Part shown: positions 31,581 through 38,377 of the stretch, one piece after another | Layout of the letters: each line of letters opens with the position of its first letter | Numbering within the stretch: the first letter of the stretch is position 1 | Source: Azospirillum sp. | Lineage (GTDB): Bacteria; Pseudomonadota; Alphaproteobacteria; Azospirillales; Azospirillaceae | DNA length: 43,560 nucleotides | Assembly (NCBI GenBank): GCA_027486405.1 | Contig: JAIXPD010000013.1 | Coordinates: 1-43,560, forward strand | Direction of reading: 5' to 3' | Program-made: the position numbers and the translations under genes | Notes under the pieces: generated by a model | Told to the model about the DNA's origin: nothing | Seen by the model: only the letters and a program-made list of their open reading frames with translations | Databases searched by the model: none

Positions 31581-31636
31581 TGCGTCTGTGCCTGGGCGTC
31601 TGTGTCTGCGCGTCTGTGCTTGCGCGTCTGTGCCTG
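31581..31636. repeat. 14-bp tandem repeat, four copies
   Basis: Four consecutive units of consensus CGCGTCTGTGCCTG run through 31581-31594, 31595-31608, 31609-31622 and 31623-31636, with 1-2 substitutions each. They are intergenic, between the methyltransferase gene and the tRNA promoter. Copy number could vary between strains. There are no spacers, so this is not a CRISPR. Confidence 0.9.
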
Positions 31637-31867
31637 CGGCCCCCGTCCGATCCGTTTGCCCGGCGGCGCGACCGCGCCACCCCTTGGGAGTCCTACAGCG
31701 GACGGCCCGGCGGGGCAACGACGCGCCGAACAATCCGGCACCCCCCATCCATCGGGGCCAACCCACGGGGGCCAGCCCACCGGAACCGCCCCACCGCTGC
31801 GGCGAACCCGTGATCCCGCCGCCCGCGACGGGGGCTGAAAAAAATCACCATCCCCCGAATTTTCCTA

Positions 31868-31896
31868 TCGACAGCCCCAACCGGCTTCGTTATAAA
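31868..31896 (+). promoter_or_regulatory. candidate promoter of tRNA-Lys genes
   Basis: TCGACA (31868-31873), a 17-bp spacer, then TATAAA (31891-31896), about 100 bases before the first tRNA. Good spacing and a strong -10 box suggest one transcript for both tRNAs, ending at the terminator at 32241-32269. Confidence 0.6.
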
Positions 31897-31996
31897 CCGC
31901 GCCACACCGGGCGGGCGACACCGTCGGCCCGGCGCGATGACCAGTCGGTTCGACAAGCGGTCTCCGCAAGTCGGCGTCTGGTGATCTCTGAGAGAT

Positions 31997-32072
<76 letters not shown>

Positions 32073-32138
32073 TCTCTCGGCAGCCGTGTGGTTCCGGCTG
32101 GGTTCGCGGGTGATCGCGACCAAACGATCCTCACAGAT

Positions 32139-32214
<76 letters not shown>

Positions 32215-32240
32215 TCTTCCGAACCGCACCAACGGTTCCT

Positions 32241-32269
32241 AAAAAGCCCGGCCTTGAGCCGGGCTTTTT
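32241..32269 (+). terminator. Rho-independent terminator of tRNA-Lys operon
   Basis: AAAAAGCCCGGC and GCCGGGCTTTTT form a stem with a four-base loop and a T-tract. It lies 27 bases after the second tRNA and just before composition changes to AT-rich. Confidence 0.95.
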
Positions 32270-32465
32270 GTTTCATCCCTTAGCTCATTGCTCGCTTTGC
32301 ATTTTCGTAAAATTTTATAGAAAACTGTGAGGGGTGAGCCCAAGATCTTTCCTCCAAGCGATAATCTCCAAAAAAGAATGCCACTAGTTTATTTCCCTTG
32401 AAAAATTTAATGAATTGATGAACCCTCACCCTTAGGTAGATTTGTGTTCTTGAGGAGGCGGTAAA

Positions 32466-33065
32466 GTGGTTAGAAAAACGTTCTTTTCATTCCATTATCA
32501 GCCTGATGTTTGGCGAGCCTACAACGTTCGTAATAGTTGGACCATCAAAGGTAAAAACGAAGATAGCGGATTCTTCGATGGAAGTATATTTGAGGCAAAA
32601 AAAAGAGAAAGCCATGAATCGCTCATGCGATTCATTAGGGAAGGAATGGAAAATACATCTGTGACATGTGTGCTTTCTGGTTATGAAACTTGGACTCGCC
32701 CTTGGGTTCGCTATGAAATAGTTAGAAGTGTCTTAAAAAATAACGGAATTATCAATTTATATATACATAATGTTAAAGATAGTGACGGGAATTGTTCAAA
32801 AAAAGGCGAAAACCCTCTTGATTATGTTGGTGTCTATAAAGAAAATAACAAACTCTACTTTGTAGAGTTTGTTGATGGTAAATGGATTTACTACGAAGAC
32901 TATAAAACACCAATCCAGTCATGTGATTTTTGGTTTCCTGACCCTGATGAAAAATCTATTGTTCAGCTATCTAAGTACTACAAATCGTATGATTACATAT
33001 CTCATGACGGGAGAGCGAATTTGCCTGCATGGATTGAGGCTGCAGCTAAACAAGTAGGTAGATAG
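32466..33065 (+). CDS. thsB: Thoeris protein ThsB (TIR-domain signal synthase)
   Basis: The 199-aa TIR-like protein of the MTH538/ThsB type. On sensing phage, such proteins convert NAD to a cyclic ADP-ribose isomer that activates ThsA (established for Thoeris). Visible are FFSFHYQPDVWRAYNVRNSW (first strand and BB region), VTCVLSGYETWTRPWVRYEI (~66-85) and a C-terminal region of aromatic-rich strands. Glu84 in VRYEI matches the catalytic Glu position of B. cereus ThsB (near residue 85). The GTG start has GAGGAGG 7 bases upstream. Codon use is AT-rich, unlike neighbours, indicating transfer. It precedes thsA by 102 bases. Confidence 0.92.
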   Translation: MVRKTFFSFHYQPDVWRAYNVRNSWTIKGKNEDSGFFDGSIFEAKKRESHESLMRFIREGMENTSVTCVLSGYETWTRPWVRYEIVRSVLKNNGIINLYIHNVKDSDGNCSKKGENPLDYVGVYKENNKLYFVEFVDGKWIYYEDYKTPIQSCDFWFPDPDEKSIVQLSKYYKSYDYISHDGRANLPAWIEAAAKQVGR

Positions 33066-33083
33066 GGTTTTACATTTTGCGCA

Positions 33084-33120
33084 GGTCGCGTTAAATCGAT
33101 TTCGAAATAACGCGATCAGA
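33084..33120. repeat. palindromic repeat (CGCGTTAAATCG family) between thsB and thsA
   Basis: TCGCGTTAAATCG faces CGAAATAACGCGA across a short centre (imperfect arms). It is related to the perfect unit at 20345-20372 in the ilvB-ilvH spacer: both share CGCGTTAAATCG. Its GC-richer composition differs from the surrounding AT-rich DNA, so it looks like a host-family repeat that entered the operon. Confidence 0.75.
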
Positions 33121-33167
33121 CCTAAGCATAACATCTTAATTCTAGAATAAAATGAAAGGATTTTAAC

Positions 33168-34598
33168 GTGGCAACTGTATCAATTGAGCGATTTTTAGAG
33201 GATTTTTCTAAAGAATTGCTTCAAAAAAATACAGCAATATTTGCTGGAGCTGGCCTATCAGTGCCTGCTGGGTTCGTCGATTGGAAAGGTTTGCTGCGTC
33301 CTTTGGCTGAGGAAATTTCACTTGACGTAGATCGTGAGCATGATCTCGTTAAAGTTGCTCAATATCACGTCAATGCTCATAGTAATCGTAGTGATATTTC
33401 TAATGCTGTTCTTAATGAATTTTCAACAAGAACAGCATCAATAACAATAAACCATAAAATACTTTCCCGTCTCCCAATCAGCTCGTACTGGACTACTAAT
33501 TATGATCCAATTATTGAGAACGCACTGAGAGAGTCTGGGAAAATTGCTGATGTAAAGCATTCTCCAGAACATCTTGTTCATACTCTTCAGGGTCGTGATG
33601 TGGTCGTCTATAAAATGCACGGCGATTATCAGAATCCAGTCAATGCTGTCATATGCAAAGAGGATTATGAGAGATACCATTTGACAAGAGGCGATTTTCT
33701 GACGGCTCTTGCTGGAGATCTTTTGTCTAAAATGTTTTTGTTTATTGGCTTTAGCTTCACTGATCCAAATATGGATTATGTTCTCAGTCGATTGCATACA
33801 AGATATGGGCAAAATCAAAGGAAACATTACTGTATTGTGCGGAAAGAGTCCCCCAATGACAACGCCTCTTGTGATTTCAATTACAGAAAAGCGAGGCAAG
33901 ATCACTTTGTTCGCGATTTAGAGAGGTACAACATTAGGGCCGTCATGGTAGATAGCTATGATCAAATAACAGATATACTTTTAAGGTTGGAGGGGAAATT
34001 CAAAAGTAAAACAATTTTTGTTTCTGGGGCAGCTCATGATTATGGAAATTACAGCGCTGAAGAGGCGTTAAATTTTGTTCACAAACTCAGTTCTAGTTTG
34101 ATTTCTAAAGATTATAAAATTGTAACTGGCCTAGGACTAGGCATTGGTAGCACTATAATTGATGGAGCTCTTCAGAATATATATCATATTCAAAAAAAAT
34201 CTTTTCAAGATCAAATAATTATTCGCCCGTTTCCGCAATCTTCTGATGGGAAAAAATTGTGGAGAGAATATAGGGATGATATGCTTAATTTTGCTGGGAT
34301 TTCGATATTTATGTTCGGAAATAAAAATGATGATTCAGGAGGAATTATTGAATTAAATGGAATGATTGAAGAGTTTGATATTTCTGTTTCAAAAGGAATA
34401 AAAGTTCTTCCATTAGGTTTTACGGGGTTTGCAGCAAAAAAGTTGTACGAAAAAGTCAAAAACAATTTGAATAATTTCTACCCAAATGCGCCGAGTTCAT
34501 TTAAAGAAATATATAATCATCTTGGAGATGACGAAATCACACTAGATGAACAACTAAGAAACATTATTATAGCGCTCTCCCAGATTGAAAAAATTTAG
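33168..34598 (+). CDS. thsA: Thoeris effector ThsA (SIR2-SLOG NADase)
   Basis: The 476-aa protein has the same length as B. cereus ThsA. The N-terminal SIR2 domain (1-280) has IFAGAGLSVPAGFVDW, TTNYDP with Asn111 and YKMHGDY with His151. These match the catalytic Asn112 and His152 of the B. cereus protein. The C-terminal SLOG domain (281-476) has TIFVSGAAHDYGNYSAEEAL, VTGLGLGIGSTIIDGAL and FGNKNDDSGGIIELNGMIEE. Arg369 and Glu401/402 lie where the activating cyclic ADP-ribose ligand is bound. Once activated it depletes NAD and stops the infected cell (family knowledge). GTG start, AAGGA 10 bases upstream. AT-rich codons. Confidence 0.95.
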   Translation: MATVSIERFLEDFSKELLQKNTAIFAGAGLSVPAGFVDWKGLLRPLAEEISLDVDREHDLVKVAQYHVNAHSNRSDISNAVLNEFSTRTASITINHKILSRLPISSYWTTNYDPIIENALRESGKIADVKHSPEHLVHTLQGRDVVVYKMHGDYQNPVNAVICKEDYERYHLTRGDFLTALAGDLLSKMFLFIGFSFTDPNMDYVLSRLHTRYGQNQRKHYCIVRKESPNDNASCDFNYRKARQDHFVRDLERYNIRAVMVDSYDQITDILLRLEGKFKSKTIFVSGAAHDYGNYSAEEALNFVHKLSSSLISKDYKIVTGLGLGIGSTIIDGALQNIYHIQKKSFQDQIIIRPFPQSSDGKKLWREYRDDMLNFAGISIFMFGNKNDDSGGIIELNGMIEEFDISVSKGIKVLPLGFTGFAAKKLYEKVKNNLNNFYPNAPSSFKEIYNHLGDDEITLDEQLRNIIIALSQIEKI

Positions 34599-34629
34599 TT
34601 TATTCCCCAAATAATGCCTAAAATATAAG

Positions 34630-35124
34630 TTATAGCATCAAATTTGACATCAAATACCCCGCCGTCACCCGGTCCATCGTCACCAGATGGGTGTCGAACC
34701 AGGAGGGGAAGGCACTGCGCAGATAGGTGCGGGCGGGGGATTCGTGGTGGGGGGTGAGGGTGGCTTGCAGGGAGGCGAAGACGGCCAGCAGGCGGGCGTG
34801 TTCGGCGCTGTGGCAGTGTTGGGCGAAAAAGCCGGTTTCGGCCATCAGCGCCTCTTCCCGCGCGAAATGGGCGCGGAGATGGTCGGCCAGCGCGGCGAAG
34901 GCGGGGGCGAGCGCGCCGGGCGGGGTGGCCTCGGCGGCGGCGAGCAGGGCCAGCGCCTCCGCGTGGTCGTGGTCCATCATCGGATGACCCAGGGCGATCA
35001 GCGCCGCCGGATCGGGTGAAGCGGTCGGGTTCGGGTCGGCTTGCGCCCCGGCGGTGGGGTGGGCGTCGGGGTGGGCGGTGAACTGGGCGGCGACATCGGT
35101 GGCCGGGGCGGGGTGCGCGGTCAT
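34630..35124 (-). CDS. hemerythrin-domain protein
   Basis: The 164-aa protein has an Ala/Pro-rich N-terminus (1-45) and a hemerythrin four-helix domain. Di-iron ligand pattern: HPMMDHDHAEAL (~47-58), HLRAHFAREE (~82-91), HCHSAEH (~103-109) and FDTHLVTMDRV (~143-153). Such proteins bind oxygen or sense redox and iron. Start: ATG at 35124, AAGGA 9 bases upstream. The last codons (YLMSNLML, then TAA) are AT-rich and lie at the edge of the Thoeris island, so the original C-terminus was probably replaced on insertion. All metal ligands precede the junction, so function may persist. Downstream of pepF on the same strand. Confidence 0.87.
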   Translation of the reverse strand: MTAHPAPATDVAAQFTAHPDAHPTAGAQADPNPTASPDPAALIALGHPMMDHDHAEALALLAAAEATPPGALAPAFAALADHLRAHFAREEALMAETGFFAQHCHSAEHARLLAVFASLQATLTPHHESPARTYLRSAFPSWFDTHLVTMDRVTAGYLMSNLML

Positions 35125-35175
35125 GCGGCGGGTCCTTGCTGGAACGGGCATGGGGTGGAGCAGGGGCACAAACGG

Positions 35176-35211
35176 GAATGGCCCGCGAAGCGGGGGCTTC
35201 GCTGGCCATTC
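35176..35211. repeat. 16-bp inverted repeat upstream of hemerythrin gene
   Basis: GAATGGCCCGCGAAGC (35176-35191) faces GCTTCGCTGGCCATTC (35196-35211) with one mismatch and a GGGG loop. It looks like an intergenic REP-type palindrome in the pepF-hemerythrin spacer. Confidence 0.75.
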
Positions 35212-35290
35212 TGCCCTGTGGCGCTGGGGTTGCCCTTGACCGGGGTCAAACGGGGTGTGGGGTTTTGGGGGAGGTTTCCCCCTCACCCTG

Positions 35291-35313
35291 CCCTCTCCCC
35301 GGGGGGGAGAGGG
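35291..35313 (-). terminator. hairpin downstream of pepF (dispersed CCCTCTCCCC type)
   Basis: CCCTCTCCCC (35291-35300) pairs perfectly with GGGGAGAGGG (35304-35313), 15 bases beyond the pepF stop. The motif CCTCACCCTGCCCTCTCCCC is a common dispersed intergenic repeat in proteobacteria. It may stop pepF transcription, but lacks a T-tract. Confidence 0.5.
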
Positions 35314-35327
35314 TTCCTTGGGGTGGG

Positions 35328-37136
35328 TTAGGCGGGGGTGGATTCCAGTTCGTCGATGAAGCCGCGAATCACGGTCAGGCCCTTTTGCCAGAAGGCCGGG
35401 TCGGAGGCGTCGAGGCCGAAGGGGGCCAGCAGGTCTTGGTGGCGCAGGGTGCCGCCCGCCGTCAGCATCGCCAGATATTTGTCGGCGAAGCCCTGTTCGG
35501 CGTCCTGATAGACCGCGTAGAGCGAGTTCACCAGACAATCGCCAAAGGCATAGGCGTAGACATAGAAGGGCGAATGGACGAAGTGGGGGATGTAGGACCA
35601 GTAATGGCGATACCCCTCGTCAAAGCGCAGCGCCGGGCCGAGGCTTTCGGTTTGCACCGCCATCCAGATCTCGCCGATGCGGTCGGCGGTCAATTCGCCC
35701 TCGCGCCGTTCGGTGTGGACGCGGCGTTCGAAATCGAAGAAGGCGATCTGGCGCACCACCGTGTTCAGCATGTCCTCCACCTTGCTGGCCAGCAGCAGGC
35801 GGCGGCGCTTGGCGTCCGGTTCGGCGGCCAGCAGGGCGCGGAAGGTCAGCATTTCGCCAAAGACCGACGCGGTTTCGGCCAGCGTCAGCGGCGTGTCGGA
35901 CAGGAAATGACCCTGCTTTCCGGCGAGGATCTGGTGAACGCCGTGGCCCAGCTCGTGCGCCAGGGTCATGACGTCGCGGGTCTTGCCCTGGTAATTCACC
36001 AGCAGATAGGGGTGGACGCTGGGCACGGTGGAATGGGCAAACGCCCCCGGAGCCTTGCCCGGCCGCACCGGCGCGTCGATCCACGCGTTGTCAAAGAAAC
36101 GCCGCCCCAGATTGGCCAGATCGGGCGAAAAACGGCCATAGGCCCCCAGCACGATGTCGCGCGCCTCGTCCCAGCGGATGCTGCGGTCGGCGTCGTCGGG
36201 CAGGGGGGCGTTGCGGTCCCAGTAATCCAGGTGATCCTGGCCGAACCATTTGGCCTTCATCGCGTAATAGCGGTGCGACAGATCGGGGTAGGCGGCCTTG
36301 ACGGCGGACACCAGGGCGTCCACCACCTCATCCTCAACCCGGTTCGACAGGTTGCGGGCGGAGGTGGGGGTGGGGTAATGCCGCCACGTGTCCTCGATCT
36401 CCTTGTCCTTGGCCAGCGTGTTGGTGATCAGCGCGAACAGGCGGGAATTGTCGCCCAGCACGCGGCCCACCGCCTCGCCCGCCTCGCGCCGCTTGACCGG
36501 GTCGCGGTCGGACAGGCGGTTCAGCGCCTCCGCACAGGTCAGATCCTGCCCGCCGATGGGGAAGCGCAGCCCGGCGATGGTCTCGTCGAACAGGCGGTTC
36601 CAGGCGGCGCGGCCGACCACGTATTTCTCGTGCAGCAGCCGTTCGACCTCGTCGGTCAATTGGTGATCGCGGTACAGCCGCACGTCGCGCAGCCAGGGGG
36701 CGTAGCGCGCCAGCGCGGGCGAGTCCGCCAGCCGGGCGGCGACCGCCTCCTCCTCCAGCCGGTTGATCTCCAGCGTGAAGAAGATCAGTTGGCTGGAGAT
36801 GGCGTTCACCCGCTCCTGCGCGGATTGATAGAATTTGCCGATGACCGGATCGGCCATGTTGCCGCTGTAGGTCAGGCTGGCGAAGGACATCACGCGCGAC
36901 AGCGTTTCGTCCACGGCCTCATAATCGGCGATCGCCTGCGCCAGCGCGTCGCCCGACAGGGTGGCGAGCGTTCCGGCGCAGCGCTCCTGAAACGCCTTGG
37001 CCTGCGCGTCGGCGCGGTCGAGGTCGGCGGCCAGCTCCGGCGCGTCCATGCCGGGGTAGAGGTCGGTCAAATCCCAGGTGGGGAGCGTGCCCAGATCGGG
37101 GCTGTCGGTTGCAGCCAAGGCGGCACTGCTGGTCAT
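35328..37136 (-). CDS. pepF: oligoendopeptidase F (M3 metallopeptidase)
   Basis: The 602-aa cytoplasmic zinc peptidase of the PepF/M3B family cleaves short oligopeptides. The zinc motif HELGHGVHQ lies in the C-terminal third, with the third ligand Glu in LAETASVFGEM about 25 residues on. HSPFYVYAYAFGDCLVNSLY near the end is also diagnostic. The N-terminal helical domain begins TWDLTDLYPGMDAPEL. The ATG at 37136 has GGAGGG 5 bases upstream; longer in-frame starts lack a site. The hemerythrin gene follows in the same direction after about 200 bases with two palindromes. Confidence 0.95.
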   Translation of the reverse strand: MTSSAALAATDSPDLGTLPTWDLTDLYPGMDAPELAADLDRADAQAKAFQERCAGTLATLSGDALAQAIADYEAVDETLSRVMSFASLTYSGNMADPVIGKFYQSAQERVNAISSQLIFFTLEINRLEEEAVAARLADSPALARYAPWLRDVRLYRDHQLTDEVERLLHEKYVVGRAAWNRLFDETIAGLRFPIGGQDLTCAEALNRLSDRDPVKRREAGEAVGRVLGDNSRLFALITNTLAKDKEIEDTWRHYPTPTSARNLSNRVEDEVVDALVSAVKAAYPDLSHRYYAMKAKWFGQDHLDYWDRNAPLPDDADRSIRWDEARDIVLGAYGRFSPDLANLGRRFFDNAWIDAPVRPGKAPGAFAHSTVPSVHPYLLVNYQGKTRDVMTLAHELGHGVHQILAGKQGHFLSDTPLTLAETASVFGEMLTFRALLAAEPDAKRRRLLLASKVEDMLNTVVRQIAFFDFERRVHTERREGELTADRIGEIWMAVQTESLGPALRFDEGYRHYWSYIPHFVHSPFYVYAYAFGDCLVNSLYAVYQDAEQGFADKYLAMLTAGGTLRHQDLLAPFGLDASDPAFWQKGLTVIRGFIDELESTPA

Positions 37137-37208
37137 CAAATCCCTCCAAACAATCGGTTCAAGGGATATAGGCCGGTCCCGCGCCAACCGGAAGACGGCG
37201 CATGACAA

Positions 37209-37577
37209 TTATGACGGCTGGCTTGGTTCGTTGCTGTCCTGCACCCGGCGGATCGCCGCCTCCACGCATTGCAGGTGCAGTTTCTTGCGGGCGAGCAGGC
37301 GCGCGCGCCGCTCCTCCAGATCGGTGGTGGGCATCGCTTCGATCTTGCAACCGCGCCAGCCGTTGGCGTCCAGCGCGCGGGCAACCTCGGCGTAACCGAA
37401 ATAGCCCTTGTCCGGGTGGGTCCAGGGCGCGCGGAAATCGGACTGCCGCAACACGAAGCGGTTGGATTGGCTGCCGCCGCCCAGATTGGTCAACCGGGCC
37501 ACGATCAGCCGTTCGCCGTTGCTTTGCACGACGGTCAGGATCGGGCGAATCCCGGTGATGGGCGGATCGGAAGCCAT
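37209..37577 (-). CDS. hypothetical protein, 122 aa
   Basis: Not recognised. It begins MASDPPITGIRPILTVVQSN and reads as a small beta-rich domain to ~residue 70 (VARLTNLGGGSQSNRFVLRQ), followed by a basic helix (EERRARLLARKKLHLQCVEA). There is no signal peptide or membrane segment. Third-position GC bias fits a real gene on this strand better than the opposing readings. The binding site is weak. It lies just upstream of pepF (72 bases) in the same direction and divergent from the DUF3574 gene. Confidence 0.65.
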   Translation of the reverse strand: MASDPPITGIRPILTVVQSNGERLIVARLTNLGGGSQSNRFVLRQSDFRAPWTHPDKGYFGYAEVARALDANGWRGCKIEAMPTTDLEERRARLLARKKLHLQCVEAAIRRVQDSNEPSQPS

Positions 37578-37737
37578 GCGCCATCCATAACCGTCCGGCG
37601 GCGATCTGACCAGCGCGAAGGGGCGGGCGCGACGGCGGGCGTGCGGCGCAACCGCCCGCTTGCCGCTTCGCCGCGCGCGGGGTTGCGCGTATCATCGGTT
37701 GCGGATGCCGGTTCCGTTTGCGAAGGAGGTTGATGTG

Positions 37738-38190
37738 ATGATGCCGTTGCGCGCCGCCCTGCTGTCCGCCGCCCTGCTGCTGCCCCTGTCCACCCCGCTG
37801 CGGGCGGAAACGGCGGCCCCCGTTCCAGTTCCGGCCCCAACGTTGGAATGCACCCTGCTGTCGGGCAGCCCGATGGTGGAATCGCGCCTGTTCTTTGGCC
37901 GCAACATCGGCGATCACCTGGGCGTCACCGACAAGGCGTGGGCGCGATTCGTCAACAAGGAGATCACGCCGCGCTTTCCCGACGGCCTGACCATCCAGGA
38001 CGCGGCGGGCCATTGGCGCGACAGCGACACCGGGCGGCTGGTGAAGGAGCCCAGCAAGATCCTGACCCTGCTGACCGCGTCCGATCCGGCGACCCTGGCC
38101 CGCATCCACGAGGTGGCCGACCTTTACAAAAAGCGGTTCAAGCAACAGGCGGTCGCCATCGTGATGCGCCCGGCCTGCGTGGGGTTCTGA
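37738..38190 (+). CDS. DUF3574-domain secreted protein
   Basis: The 150-aa protein has a signal peptide (MMPLRAALLSAALLLPLSTP, cleavage likely after ALRAE-type site near 24). The mature domain has SRLFFGRNIGDHLGVTDKAW (~49-68) and ITPRFPDGLTIQDAAGHW (~76-93), the hallmark of DUF3574. Function is unknown. Two adjacent ATGs are possible; the first has AAGGAGG 8 bases upstream. It ends with a Cys-containing tail (RPACVGF), so a disulphide with Cys39 is possible. Predicted periplasmic. Confidence 0.85.
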   Translation: MMPLRAALLSAALLLPLSTPLRAETAAPVPVPAPTLECTLLSGSPMVESRLFFGRNIGDHLGVTDKAWARFVNKEITPRFPDGLTIQDAAGHWRDSDTGRLVKEPSKILTLLTASDPATLARIHEVADLYKKRFKQQAVAIVMRPACVGF

Positions 38191-38377
38191 CGCCGGGTTT
38201 CGGGGGCGGGTTTCGGGGCGGGAATCGGGGGAAACGCTGCGACAGCCCGTCGCACCCCCGACCTTCTGCCATTTGCGCGCGACGGTGGTCTTGACGCACA
38301 TTGGAGCGGGACGCGCGACGGATCGTTGCGCGTGCGCGAGGAAACGCGAACCAAATATAATGATAAGGACGCCCCCG

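Larger units (their letters stand above)
31342..31996. other. 655-bp gene-free region before tRNA genes
   Basis: No ORF here shows coding character. It contains an imperfect inverted repeat near 31508-31556 (GAAACAC/GTGTTTC units), the four-copy 14-bp tandem repeat (31581-31636), C/G-rich low-complexity sequence, and the likely tRNA-Lys promoter (31868-31896). The promoter of the minus-strand methyltransferase gene should also lie in its left part. Confidence 0.6.

Noticed and set aside
31581..31636. CRISPR array
   Set aside because: The units are 14 bp, contiguous and spacer-free; no cas gene is nearby.
34560..34680. attR copy of the tRNA-Lys 3' end at the right island border
   Set aside because: The T-arm/acceptor sequence of tRNA-Lys was looked for and is not present here, and no integrase is encoded.
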